DNA of 64,000 nt from Limanda limanda (Eukaryota; Chordata; Actinopteri; Pleuronectiformes; Pleuronectidae). The notes below the pieces were generated by a model. That model did no database searches. It saw nothing but the letters and a program-made list of their open reading frames with translations, and had not been told where the DNA came from. The position numbers and the translations under genes were made by a program. The stretch covers positions 434,001-498,000 of the forward strand of contig NW_026870563.1 of assembly GCF_963576545.1 (NCBI RefSeq). Reading direction: 5' to 3'. Shown piece after piece: positions 50,436-63,929 of this stretch. The stretch's first letter is position 1. Every line of letters begins with the position of its first letter.

Positions 50436-52522
50436 GACTTGGAAAGTGGTTGCATCTGGACTAATTTGGGTCCTGCGGATCGATTGGTACCATCCCCGAG
50501 CTTGTACGACCTTCGGAAGAGGTCGACCGACGAAATTCCCCCAAATCTGAGGAGATATTCTTGAATAACTTTTTTTGTGAAGGTCGGAGAGACTTGCAAG
50601 TAGGCTCTACCCCCACTAAATGGGGTTGCGCGCATTGATCAGTACCATATTTGAGCTTCTCCGACTTTCGGAAGGGTTAGGGTTAGGGTTAGGGATGAAA
50701 GCACATAGGAGAAAGAGATATTCTTGAATAACTTTTTTTGTGAAGGTCGGAGAGACTTGCAAGTAGGCTCTACCCCCACTAAATGGGGTAGCGCGCATCG
50801 ATCGGTACCATCCTTGAGCTTCTCCGACTTTCGGAAGGGTTAGGGTTAGGGTTAGGGATGAAAGCACATAGGAGAAAGAGATATTCTTGAATAACTTTTT
50901 TTGTGAAGGTCGGAGAGACTTGCAAGTAGGCTCTACCCCCACTAAATGGGGTAACGCGCATCGATCGGTACCATCCTTGAGCTTCTCCGACTTTCGGAAG
51001 GGTTAGGGTTAGGGTTAGGGATGAAAGCACATAGGAGAAAGAGATATTCTTGAATAACTTTTTTTGTGAAGGTCGGGGAGACTTGCAAGTAGGCTCTACC
51101 CCCACTAAATGGGGTAGCGCGCATCGATCGGTACCATCCTTGAGCTTCTCCGACTTTCGGAAGGGTTAGGGTTAGGGTTAGGGATGAAAGCACATAGGAG
51201 AAAGAGATATTCTTGAATAACTTTTTTTGTGAAGGTCGGAGAGACTTGGAAAGTGGTTGCATCTGGACTAATTTGGGTCCTGCGGATCGATTGGTACCAT
51301 CCCCGAGCTTGTACGACCTTCGGAAGAGGTCGACCGACGAAATTCCCCCAAATCTGAGGAGATATTCTTACATAACTTTTTTTGTGAAGGTCGGAGAGAC
51401 TTGCAAGTAGGCTCTACCCCCACTAAATGGGGTAGCGCGCATCGATCGGTACCATCCTTGAGCTTCTCCGACTTTCGGAAGGGTTAGGGTTAGGGTTAGG
51501 GATGAAAGCACATAGGAGAAAGAGATATTCTTGAATAACTTTTTTTGTGAAGGTCGGAGAGACTTGCAAGTAGGCTCTACCCCCACTAAATGGGGTAGCG
51601 CGCATCGATCGGTACCATCCTTGAGCTTCTCCGACTTTCGGAAGGGTTAGGGTTAGGGTTAGGGATGAAAGCACATAGGAGAAAGAGATATTCTTGAATA
51701 ACTTTTTTTGTGAAGGTCGGAGAGACTTGGAAAGTGGTTGCATCTGGACTAATTTGGGTCCTGCGGATCGATTGGTACCATCCCCGAGCTTGTACGACCT
51801 TCGGAAGAGGTCGACCGACGAAATTCCCCCAAATCTGAGGAGATATTCTTGAATAACTTTTTTTGTGAAGGTCGGAGAGACTTGCAAGTAGGCTCTACCC
51901 CCACTAAATGGGGTTGCGCGCATCGATCGGTACCATCCTTGAGCTTCTCCGACTTTCGGAAGGGTTAGGGTTAGGGTTAGGGATGAAAGCACATAGGAGA
52001 AAGAGATATTCTTGAATAACTTTTTTTGTGAAGGTCGGAGAGACTTGCAAGTAGGCTCTACCCCCACTAAATGGGGTAGCGCGCATCGATCGGTACCATC
52101 TTTGAGCTTCTCCGACTTTCGGAAGGGTTAGGGTTAGGGTTAGGGATGAAAGCACATAGGAGAAAGAGATATTCTTGAATAACTTTTTTTGTGAAGGTCG
52201 GAGAGACTTGGAAAGTGGTTGCATCTGGACTAATTTGGGTCCTGCGGATCGATTGGTACCATCCCCGAGCTTGTACGACCTTCGGAAGAGGTCGACCGAC
52301 GAAATTCCCCCAAATCTGAGGAGATATTCTTGAATAACTTTTTTTGTGAAGGTCGGAGAGACTTGCAAGTAGGCTCTACCCCCACTAAATGGGGTTGCGC
52401 GCATCGATCAGTACCATCTTTGAGCTTCTCCGACTTTCGGAAGGGTTAGGGTTAGGGTTAGGGATGAAAGCACATAGGAGAAAGAGATATTCTTGAATAA
52501 CTTTTTTTGTGAAGGTCGGAGA
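50436..52522 (+). repeat. 2,087-bp tandem unit, copy 2
   Basis: Same runs 4,2,2,1 and GGTAACGCG at 50953. The CATTGATCAG variant at 50636 recurs at 52723, so the periodicity extends to about 52.9 kb, then fails where 53,040 reads GGTAGCGCG. Confidence 0.88.
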
Positions 52523-53647
52523 GACTTGGAAAGTGGTTGCATCTGGACTAATTTGGGTCCTGCGGATCGATTGGTACCATCCCCGAGCTTGTACGACCTT
52601 CGGAAGAGGTCGACCGACGAAATTCCCCCAAATCTGAGGAGATATTCTTGAATAACTTTTTTTGTGAAGGTCGGAGAGACTTGCAAGTAGGCTCTACCCC
52701 CACTAAATGGGGTTGCGCGCATTGATCAGTACCATATTTGAGCTTCTCCGACTTTCGGAAGGGTTAGGGTTAGGGTTAGGGATGAAAGCACATAGGAGAA
52801 AGAGATATTCTTGAATAACTTTTTTTGTGAAGGTCGGAGAGACTTGCAAGTAGGCTCTACCCCCACTAAATGGGGTAGCGCGCATCGATCGGTACCATCC
52901 TTGAGCTTCTCCGACTTTCGGAAGGGTTAGGGTTAGGGTTAGGGATGAAAGCACATAGGAGAAAGAGATATTCTTGAATAACTTTTTTTGTGAAGGTCGG
53001 AGAGACTTGCAAGTAGGCTCTACCCCCACTAAATGGGGTAGCGCGCATCGATCGGTACCATCCTTGAGCTTCTCCGACTTTTGGAAGGGTTAGGGTTAGG
53101 GTTAGGGATGAAAGCACATAGGAGAAAGAGATATTCTTGAATAACTTTTTTTGTGAAGGTCGGGGAGACTTGCAAGTAGGCTCTACCCCCACTAAATGGG
53201 GTAGCGCGCATCGATCGGTACCATCTTTGAGCTTCTCCGACTTTCGGAAGGGTTAGGGTTAGGGTTAGGGATGAAAGCACATAGGAGAAAGAGATATTCT
53301 TGAATAACTTTTTTTGTGAAGGTCGGAGAGACTTGGAAAGTGGTTGCATCTGGACTAATTTGGGTCCTGCGGATCGATTGGTACCATCCCCGAGCTTGTA
53401 CGACCTTCGGAAGAGGTCGACCGACGAAATTCCCCCAAATCTGAGGAGATATTCTTGAATAACTTTTTTTGTGAAGGTCGGAGAGACTTGCAAGTAGGCT
53501 CTACCCCCACTAAATGGGGTTGCGCGCATCGATCAGTACCATATTTGAGCTTCTCCGACTTTCGGAAGGGTTAGGGTTAGGGTTAGGGATGAAAGCACAT
53601 AGGAGAAAGAGATATTCTTGAATAACTTTTTTTGTGAAGGTCGGAGA
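52523..53647 (+). repeat. B, 4 A, B, 1 A linking segment
   Basis: Tail of the 2,087-bp series passing into the second ~6-kb block. The segment from 52523 matches the end of the window from 63123 at offset 10,600. The single A at 53485 has the CAGTACCATATTT form and is followed at once by a B-prime, which marks a splice: at the equivalent place before 42404 there are four A units. Confidence 0.82.
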
Positions 53648-56600
53648 GACTTGGAAAGTGGTTGCATCTGGACTAATTTGGGTCCTGCGGATCGATTGGT
53701 ACCATCCCCGAGCTTGTACGACCTTCGGAAGAGGTCGACCGACGAAATTCCCCCAAATCTGAGGAGATATTCTTACATAACTTTTTTTGTGAAGGTCGGA
53801 GAGACTTGCAAGTAGGCTCTACCCCCACTAAATGGGGTAGCGCGCATCGATCGGTACCATCTTTGAGCTTCTCCGACTTTCGGAAGGGTTAGGGTTAGGG
53901 TTAGGGATGAAAGCACATAGGAGAAAGAGATATTCTTGAATAACTTTTTTTGTGAAGGTCGGAGAGACTTGCAAGTAGGCTCTACCCCCACTAAATGGGG
54001 TAGCGCGCATCGATCGGTACCATCCTTGAGCTTCTCCGACTTTCGGAAGGGTTAGGGTTAGGGTTAGGGATGAAAGCACATAGGAGAAAGAGATATTCTT
54101 GAATAACTTTTTTTGTGAAGGTCGGAGAGACTTGGAAAGTGGTTGCATCTGGACTAATTTGGGTCCTGCGGATCGATTGGTACCATCCCCGAGCTTGTAC
54201 GACCTTCGGAAGAGGTCGACCGACGAAATTCCCCCAAATCTGAGGAGATATTCTTGAATAACTTTTTTTGTGAAGGTCGGAGAGACTTGCAAGTAGGCTC
54301 TACCCCCACTAAATGGGGTTGCGCGCATCGATCGGTACCATCCTTGAGCTTCTCCGACTTTCGGAAGGGTTAGGGTTAGGGTTAGGGATGAAAGCACATA
54401 GGAGAAAGAGATATTCTTGAATAACTTTTTTTGTGAAGGTCGGAGAGACTTGCAAGTAGGCTCTACCCCCACTAAATGGGGTAGCGCGCATCGATCGGTA
54501 CCATCTTTGAGCTTCTCCGACTTTCGGAAGGGTTAGGGTTAGGGTTAGGGATGAAAGCACATAGGAGAAAGAGATATTCTTGAATAACTTTTTTTGTGAA
54601 GGTCGGAGAGACTTGGAAAGTGGTTGCATCTGGACTAATTTGGGTCCTGCGGATCGATTGGTACCATCCCCGAGCTTGTACGACCTTCGGAAGAGGTCGA
54701 CCGACGAAATTCCCCCAAATCTGAGGAGATATTCTTGAATAACTTTTTTTGTGAAGGTCGGAGAGACTTGCAAGTAGGCTCTACCCCCACTAAATGGGGT
54801 TGCGCGCATCGATCGGTACCATCCTTGAGCTTCTCCGACTTTCGGAAGGGTTAGGGTTAGGGTTAGGGATGAAAGCACATAGGAGAAAGAGATATTCTTG
54901 AATAACTTTTTTTGTGAAGGTCGGAGAGACTTGCAAGTAGGCTCTACCCCCACTAAATGGGGTAGCGCGCATCGATCGGTACCATCCTTGAGCTTCTCCG
55001 ACTTTCGGAAGGGTTAGGGTTAGGGTTAGGGATGAAAGCACATAGGAGAAAGAGATATTCTTGAATAACTTTTTTTGTGAAGGTCGGAGAGACTTGCAAG
55101 TAGGCTCTACCCCCACTAAATGGGGTAGCGCGCATCGATCGGTACCATCCTTGAGCTTCTCCGACTTTTGGAAGGGTTAGGGTTAGGGTTAGGGATGAAA
55201 GCACATAGGAGAAAGAGATATTCTTGAATAACTTTTTTTGTGAAGGTCGGGGAGACTTGCAAGTAGGCTCTACCCCCACTAAATGGGGTAGCGCGCATCG
55301 ATCGGTACCATCTTTGAGCTTCTCCGACTTTCGGAAGGGTTAGGGTTAGGGTTAGGGATGAAAGCACATAGGAGAAAGAGATATTCTTGAATAACTTTTT
55401 TTGTGAAGGTCGGAGAGACTTGGAAAGTGGTTGCATCTGGACTAATTTGGGTCCTGCGGATCGATTGGTACCATCCCCGAGCTTGTACGACCTTCGGAAG
55501 AGGTCGACCGACGAAATTCCCCCAAATCTGAGGAGATATTCTTGAATAACTTTTTTTGTGAAGGTCGGAGAGACTTGCAAGTAGGCTCTACCCCCACTAA
55601 ATGGGGTTGCGCGCATCGATCAGTACAATATTTGAGCTTCTCCGACTTTCGGAAGGGTTAGGGTTAGGGTTAGGGATGAAAGCACATAGGAGAAAGAGAT
55701 ATTCTTGAATAACTTTTTTTGTGAAGGTCGGAGAGACTTGCAAGTAGGCTCTACCCCCACTAAATGGGGTAGCGCGCATCGATCGGTACCATCCTTGAGC
55801 TTCTCCGACTTTCGGAAGGGTTAGGGTTAGGGTTAGGGATGAAAGCACATAGGAGAAAGAGATATTCTTGAATAACTTTTTTTGTGAAGGTCGGAGAGAC
55901 TTGCAAGTAGGCTCTACCCCCACTAAATGGGGTAGCGCGCATCGATCGGTACCATCCTTGAGCTTCTCCGACTTTCGGAAGGGTTAGGGTTAGGGTTAGG
56001 GATGAAAGCACATAGGAGAAAGAGATATTCTTGAATAACTTTTTTTGTGAAGGTCGGGGAGACTTGCAAGTAGGCTCTACCCCCACTAAATGGGGTAGCG
56101 CGCATCGATCGGTACCATCCTTGAGCTTCTCCGACTTTCGGAAGGGTTAGGGTTAGGGTTAGGGATGAAAGCACATAGGAGAAAGAGATATTCTTGAATA
56201 ACTTTTTTTGTGAAGGTCGGAGAGACTTGGAAAGTGGTTGCATCTGGACTAATTTGGGTCCTGCGGATCGATTGGTACCATCCCCGAGCTTGTACGACCT
56301 TCGGAAGAGGTCGACCGACGAAATTCCCCCAAATCTGAGGAGATATTCTTGAATAACTTTTTTTGTGAAGGTCGGAGAGACTTGCAAGTAGGCTCTACCC
56401 CCACTAAATGGGGTAGCGCGCATCGATCGGTACCATCCTTGAGCTTCTCCGACTTTCGGAAGGGTTAGGGTTAGGGATGAAAGCACATAGGAGAAAGAGA
56501 TATTCTTGAATAACTTTTTTTGTGAAGGTCGGAGAGACTTGGAAAGTGGTTGCATCTGGACTAATTTGGGTCCTGCGGATCGATTGGTACCATCCCCGAG

Positions 56601-59584
56601 CTTGTACGACCTTCGGAAGAGGTCGACCGACGAAATTCCCCCAAATCTGAGGAGATATTCTTGAATAACTTTTTTTGTGAAGGTCGGAGAGACTTGCAAG
56701 TAGGCTCTACCCCCACTAAATGGGGTTGCGCGCATCGATCGGTACCATCCTTGAGCTTCTCCGACTTTCGGAAGGGTTAGGGTTAGGGTTAGGGATGAAA
56801 GCACATAGGAGAAAGAGATATTCTTGAATAACTTTTTTTGTGAAGGTCGGAGAGACTTGCAAGTAGGCTTTACCCCCACTAAATGGGGTAGCGCGCATCG
56901 ATCGGTACCATCCTTGAGCTTCTCCGACTTTCGGAAGGGTTAGGGTTAGGGTTAGGGATGAAAGCACATAGGAGAAAGAGATATTCTTGAATAACTTTTT
57001 TTGTGAAGGTCGGAGAGACTTGGAAAGTGGTTGCATCTGGACTAATTAGGGTCCTGCGGATCGATTGGTACCATCCCCGAGCTTGTACGACCTTCGGAAG
57101 AGGTCGACCGACGAAATTCCCCCAAATCTGAGGAGATATTCTTGAATAACTTTTTTTGTGAAGGTCGGAGAGACTTGCAAGTAGGCTCTACCCCCACTAA
57201 ATGGGGTAGCGCGCATCGATCGGTACCATCCTTGAGCTTCTCCGACTTTCGGAAGGGTTAGGGTTAGGGTTAGGGATGAAAGCACATAGGAGAAAGAGAT
57301 ATTCTTGAATAACTTTTTTTGTGAAGGTCGGAGAGACTTGCAAGTAGGCTCTACCCCCACTAAATGGGGTAGCGCGCATCGATCAGTACCATCCTTGAGC
57401 TTCTCCGACTTTCGGAAGGGTTAGGGTTAGGGTTAGGGATGAAAGCACATAGGAGAAAGAGATATTCTTGAATAACTTTTTTTGTGAAGGTCGGAGAGAC
57501 TTGGAAAGTGGTTGCATCTGGACTAATTTGGGTCCTGCGGATCGATTGGTACCATCCCCGAGCTTGTACGACCTTCGGAAGAGGTCGACCGACGAAATTC
57601 CCCCAAATCTGAGGAGATATTCTTTAATAACTTTTTTTGTGAAGGTCGGAGAGACTTGCAAGTAGGCTCTACCCCCACTAAATGGGGTTGCGCGCATCGA
57701 TCAGTACCATCCTTGAGCTTCTCCGACTTTCGGAAGGGTTAGGGTTAGGGTTAGGGATGAAAGCACATAGGAGAAAGAGATATTCTTGAATAACTTTTTT
57801 TGTGAAGGTCGGAGAGACTTGCAAGTAGGCTCTACCCCCACTAAATGGGGTAGCGCGCATCGATCAGTACCATCCTTGAGCTTCTCCGACTTTCGGAAGG
57901 GTTAGGGTTAGGGTTAGGGATGAAAGCACATAGGAGAAAGAGATATTCTTGAATAACTTTTTTTGTGAAGGTCGGAGAGACTTGCAAGTAGGCTCTACCC
58001 CCACTAAATGGGGTAGCGCGCATCGATCGGTACCATCCTTGAGCTTCTCCGACTTTCGGAAGGGTTAGGGTTAGGGTTAGGGATGAAAGCACATAGGAGA
58101 AAGAGATATTCTTGAATAACTTTTTTTGTGAAGGTCGGAGAGACTTGAAAAGTGGTTGCATCTGGACTAATTTGGGTCCTGCGGATCGATTGGTACCATC
58201 CCCGAGCTTGTACGACCTTCGGAAGAGGTCGACCGACGAAATTCCCCCAAATCTGAGGAGATATTCTTGAATAACTTTTTTTGTGAAGGTCGGAGAGACT
58301 TGCAAGTAGGCTCTACCCCCACTAAATGGGGTTGCGCGCATCGATCGGTACCATCCTTGAGCTTCTCCGACTTTCGGAAGGGTTAGGGTTAGGGTTAGGG
58401 ATGAAAGCACATAGGAGAAAGAGATATTCTTGAATAACTTTTTTTGTGAAGGTCGGAGAGACTTGCAAGTAGGCTTTACCCCCACTAAATGGGGTAGCGC
58501 GCATCGATCGGTACCATCCTTGAGCTTCTCCGACTTTCGGAAGGGTTAGGGTTAGGGTTAGGGATGAAAGCACATAGGAGAAAGAGATATTCTTGAATAA
58601 CTTTTTTTGTGAAGGTCGGAGAGACTTGGAAAGTGGTTGCATCTGGACTAATTTGGGTCCTGCGGATCGATTGGTACCATCCCCGAGCTTGTACGACCTT
58701 CGGAAGAGGTCTACCGACGAAATTCCCCCAAATCTGAGGAGATATTCTTGAATAACTTTTTTTGTGAAGGTCGGAGAGACTTGCAAGTAGGCTCTACCCC
58801 CACTAAATGGGGTTGCACGCATCGATCAGTACCATCTTTGAGCTTCTCCGACTTTCGGAAGGGTTAGGGTTAGGGTTAGGGATGAAAGCACATAGGAGAA
58901 AGAGATATTCTTGAATAACTTTTTTTGTGAAGGTCGGAGAGACTTACAAGTAGGCTCTACCCCCACTAAATGGGGTAGCGCGCATCGATCGGTACCATCC
59001 TTGAGCTTCTCCGACTTTCGGAAGGGTTAGGGTTAGGGTTAGGGATGAAAGCACATAGGAAAAAGAGATATTCTTGAATAACTTTTTTTGTGAAGGTCGG
59101 AGAGACTTGCAAGTAGGCTCTACCCCCACTAAATGGGGTAGCGCGCATCGATCGGTACCATCCTTGAGCTTCTCCGACTTTTGGAAGGGTTAGGGTTAGG
59201 GTTAGGGATGAAAGCACATAGGAGAAAGAGATATTCTTGAATAACTTTTTTTGTGAAGGTCGGGGAGACTTGCAAGTAGGCTCTACCCCCACTAAATGGG
59301 GTAGCGCGCATCGATCGGTACCATCCTTGAGCTTCTCCGACTTTCGGAAGGGTTAGGGTTAGGGTTAGGGATGAAAGCACATAGGAGAAAGAGATATTCT
59401 TGAATAACTTTTTTTGTGAAGGTCGGAGAGACTTGGAAAGTGGTTGCATCTGGACTAATTTGGGTCCTGCGGATCGATTGGTACCATCCCCGAGCTTGTA
59501 CGACCTTCGGAAGAGGTCGACCGACGAAATTCCCCCAAATCTGAGGAGATATTCTTGAATAACTTTTTTTGTGAAGGTCGGAGA
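53648..59584 (+). repeat. ~6-kb block, second copy of the 11,244-bp-spaced pair
   Basis: A runs 2,2,4,4,1,2,2,3,2,4. The offset to the first copy is 11,244 bp up to about 57.8 kb and 11,081 after it, because exactly one 163-bp A is missing from the run at 57653. All the rare B markers of the first copy are present. Indels here come only as whole monomers, as expected for in-register unequal exchange. Confidence 0.9.
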
Positions 59585-59747
59585 GACTTGCAAGTAGGCT
59601 CTACCCCCACTAAATGGGGTTGCGCGCATCGATCAGTACCATATTTGAGCTTCTCCGACTTTCGGAAGGGTTAGGGTTAGGGTTAGGGATGAAAGCACAT
59701 AGGAGAAAGAGATATTCTTGAATAACTTTTTTTGTGAAGGTCGGAGA
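58142..59747 (+). repeat. 1,606-bp tandem unit, copy 1 (7 A + 3 B)
   Basis: A runs 2,4,1; 7x163 + 3x155 = 1,606. It begins with the CTTGAAAAGTGG B. Markers are GGTCTACC in the B at 58623 and GTTGCACGC at 58817. Confidence 0.88.
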
Positions 59748-61353
59748 GACTTGAAAAGTGGTTGCATCTGGACTAATTTGGGTCCTGCGGATCGATTGGT
59801 ACCATCCCCGAGCTTGTACGACCTTCGGAAGAGGTCGACCGACGAAATTCCCCCAAATCTGAGGAGATATTCTTGAATAACTTTTTTTGTGAAGGTCGGA
59901 GAGACTTGCAAGTAGGCTCTACCCCCACTAAATGGGGTTGCGCGCATCGATCGGTACCATCCTTGAGCTTCTCCGACTTTCGGAAGGGTTAGGGTTAGGG
60001 TTAGGGATGAAAGCACATAGGAGAAAGAGATATTCTTGAATAACTTTTTTTGTGAAGGTCGGAGAGACTTGCAAGTAGGCTTTACCCCCACTAAATGGGG
60101 TAGCGCGCATCGATCGGTACCATCCTTGAGCTTCTCCGACTTTCGGAAGGGTTAGGGTTAGGGTTAGGGATGAAAGCACATAGGAGAAAGAGATATTCTT
60201 GAATAACTTTTTTTGTGAAGGTCGGAGAGACTTGGAAAGTGGTTGCATCTGGACTAATTTGGGTCCTGCGGATCGATTGGTACCATCCCCGAGCTTGTAC
60301 GACCTTCGGAAGAGGTCTACCGACGAAATTCCCCCAAATCTGAGGAGATATTCTTGAATAACTTTTTTTGTGAAGGTCGGAGAGACTTGCAAGTAGGCTC
60401 TACCCCCACTAAATGGGGTTGCACGCATCGATCAGTACCATCTTTGAGCTTCTCCGACTTTCGGAAGGGTTAGGGTTAGGGTTAGGGATGAAAGCACATA
60501 GGAGAAAGAGATATTCTTGAATAACTTTTTTTGTGAAGGTCGGAGAGACTTACAAGTAGGCTCTACCCCCACTAAATGGGGTAGCGCGCATCGATCGGTA
60601 CCATCCTTGAGCTTCTCCGACTTTCGGAAGGGTTAGGGTTAGGGTTAGGGATGAAAGCACATAGGAAAAAGAGATATTCTTGAATAACTTTTTTTGTGAA
60701 GGTCGGAGAGACTTGCAAGTAGGCTCTACCCCCACTAAATGGGGTAGCGCGCATCGATCGGTACCATCCTTGAGCTTCTCCGACTTTTGGAAGGGTTAGG
60801 GTTAGGGTTAGGGATGAAAGCACATAGGAGAAAGAGATATTCTTGAATAACTTTTTTTGTGAAGGTCGGGGAGACTTGCAAGTAGGCTCTACCCCCACTA
60901 AATGGGGTAGCGCGCATCGATCGGTACCATCCTTGAGCTTCTCCGACTTTCGGAAGGGTTAGGGTTAGGGTTAGGGATGAAAGCACATAGGAGAAAGAGA
61001 TATTCTTGAATAACTTTTTTTGTGAAGGTCGGAGAGACTTGGAAAGTGGTTGCATCTGGACTAATTTGGGTCCTGCGGATCGATTGGTACCATCCCCGAG
61101 CTTGTACGACCTTCGGAAGAGGTCGACCGACGAAATTCCCCCAAATCTGAGGAGATATTCTTGAATAACTTTTTTTGTGAAGGTCGGAGAGACTTGCAAG
61201 TAGGCTCTACCCCCACTAAATGGGGTTGCGCGCATCGATCAGTACCATATTTGAGCTTCTCCGACTTTCGGAAGGGTTAGGGTTAGGGTTAGGGATGAAA
61301 GCACATAGGAGAAAGAGATATTCTTGAATAACTTTTTTTGTGAAGGTCGGAGA
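59748..61353 (+). repeat. 1,606-bp tandem unit, copy 2
   Basis: Repeats all copy-1 markers, including GTTGCACGC at 60423, then returns to a 4-A run instead of the 1-A run. The hybrid A at 59585-59747 joins the copies: its left part is the CAGTACCATATTT type and its right side leads into the CTTGAAAAGTGG B. Confidence 0.87.
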
Positions 61354-63627
61354 GACTTGCAAGTAGGCTCTACCCCCACTAAATGGGGTAGCGCGCATCG
61401 ATCGGTACCATCCTTGAGCTTCTCCGACTTTCGGAAGGGTTAGGGTTAGGGTTAGGGATGAAAGCACATAGGAGAAAGAGATATTCTTGAATAACTTTTT
61501 TTGTGAAGGTCGGAGAGACTTGCAAGTAGGCTCTACCCCCACTAAATGGGGTAACGCGCATCGATCGGTACCATCCTTGAGCTTCTCCGACTTTCGGAAG
61601 GGTTAGGGTTAGGGTTAGGGATGAAAGCACATAGGAGAAAGAGATATTCTTGAATAACTTTTTTTGTGAAGGTCGGGGAGACTTGCAAGTAGGCTCTACC
61701 CCCACTAAATGGGGTAGCGCGCATCGATCGGTACCATCCTTGAGCTTCTCCGACTTTCGGAAGGGTTAGGGTTAGGGTTAGGGATGAAAGCACATAGGAG
61801 AAAGAGATATTCTTGAATAACTTTTTTTGTGAAGGTCGGAGAGACTTGGAAAGTGGTTGCATCTGGACTAATTTGGGTCCTGCGGATCGATTGGTACCAT
61901 CCCCGAGCTTGTACGACCTTCGGAAGAGGTCGACCGACGAAATTCCCCCAAATCTGAGGAGATATTCTTACATAACTTTTTTTGTGAAGGTCGGAGAGAC
62001 TTGCAAGTAGGCTCTACCCCCACTAAATGGGGTAGCGCGCATCGATCGGTACCATCCTTGAGCTTCTCCGACTTTCGGAAGGGTTAGGGTTAGGGTTAGG
62101 GATGAAAGCACATAGGAGAAAGAGATATTCTTGAATAACTTTTTTTGTGAAGGTCGGAGAGACTTGCAAGTAGGCTCTACCCCCACTAAATGGGGTAGCG
62201 CGCATCGATCGGTACCATCCTTGAGCTTCTCCGACTTTCGGAAGGGTTAGGGTTAGGGTTAGGGATGAAAGCACATAGGAGAAAGAGATATTCTTGAATA
62301 ACTTTTTTTGTGAAGGTCGGAGAGACTTGGAAAGTGGTTGCATCTGGACTAATTTGGGTCCTGCGGATCGATTGGTACCATCCCCGAGCTTGTACGACCT
62401 TCGGAAGAGGTCGACCGACGAAATTCCCCCAAATCTGAGGAGATATTCTTGAATAACTTTTTTTGTGAAGGTCGGAGAGACTTGCAAGTAGGCTCTACCC
62501 CCACTAAATGGGGTTGCGCGCATCGATCGGTACCATCCTTGAGCTTCTCCGACTTTCGGAAGGGTTAGGGTTAGGGTTAGGGATGAAAGCACATAGGAGA
62601 AAGAGATATTCTTGAATAACTTTTTTTGTGAAGGTCGGAGAGACTTGCAAGTAGGCTCTACCCCCACTAAATGGGGTAGCGCACATCGATCGGTACCATC
62701 TTTGAGCTTCTCCGACTTTCGGAAGGGTTAGGGTTAGGGTTAGGGATGAAAGCACATAGGAGAAAGAGATATTCTTGAATAACTTTTTTTGTGAAGGTCG
62801 GAGAGACTTGGAAAGTGGTTGCATCTGGACTAATTTGGGTCCTGCGGATCGATTGGTACCATCCCCGAGCTTGTACGACCTTCGGAAGAGGTCGACCGAC
62901 GAAATTCCCCCAAATCTGAGGAGATATTCTTGAATAACTTTTTTTGTGAAGGTCGGAGAGACTTGCAAGTAGGCTCTACCCCCACTAAATGGGGTTGCGC
63001 GCATCGATCAGTACCATCTTTGAGCTTCTCCGACTTTCGGAAGGGTTAGGGTTAGGGTTAGGGATGAAAGCACATAGGAGAAAGAGATATTCTTGAATAA
63101 CTTTTTTTGTGAAGGTCGGAGAGACTTGGAAAGTGGTTGCATCTGGACTAATTTGGGTCCTGCGGATCGATTGGTACCATCCCCGAGCTTGTACGACCTT
63201 CGGAAGAGGTCGACCGACGAAATTCCCCCAAATCTGAGGAGATATTCTTGAATAACTTTTTTTGTGAAGGTCGGAGAGACTTGCAAGTAGGCTCTACCCC
63301 CACTAAATGGGGTTGCGCGCATTGATCAGTACCATATTTGAGCTTCTCCGACTTTCGGAAGGGTTAGGGTTAGGGTTAGGGATGAAAGCACATAGGAGAA
63401 AGAGATATTCTTGAATAACTTTTTTTGTGAAGGTCGGAGAGACTTGCAAGTAGGCTCTACCCCCACTAAATGGGGTAGCGCGCATCGATCGGTACCATCC
63501 TTGAGCTTCTCCGACTTTCGGAAGGGTTAGGGTTAGGGTTAGGGATGAAAGCACATAGGAGAAAGAGATATTCTTGAATAACTTTTTTTGTGAAGGTCGG
63601 AGAGACTTGCAAGTAGGCTCTACCCCC
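61036..63627 (+). repeat. Copy of 48349-50940 at offset 12,687
   Basis: B units at 61036, 61843, 62324, 62805 and 63123 match 48349, 49156, 49637, 50118 and 50436. It shares GGTAACGCG (61554) with that block and CATTGATCAG (63323) with the 50.6-kb copy, but has its own GCGCACATCG at 62683. After 63.6 kb it follows the 53.0-kb version instead (offset 10,600). Confidence 0.86.
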
Positions 63628-63929
63628 ACTAAATGGGGTAGCGCGCATCGATCGGTACCATCCTTGAGCTTCTCCGACTTTTGGAAGGGTTAGGGTTAGG
63701 GTTAGGGATGAAAGCACATAGGAGAAAGAGATATTCTTGAATAACTTTTTTTGTGAAGGTCGGGGAGACTTGCAAGTAGGCTCTACCCCCACTAAATGGG
63801 GTAGCGCGCATCGATCGGTACCATCTTTGAGCTTCTCCGACTTTCGGAAGGGTTAGGGTTAGGGTTAGGGATGAAAGCACATAGGAGAAAGAGATATTCT
63901 TGAATAACTTTTTTTGTGAAGGTCGGAGA

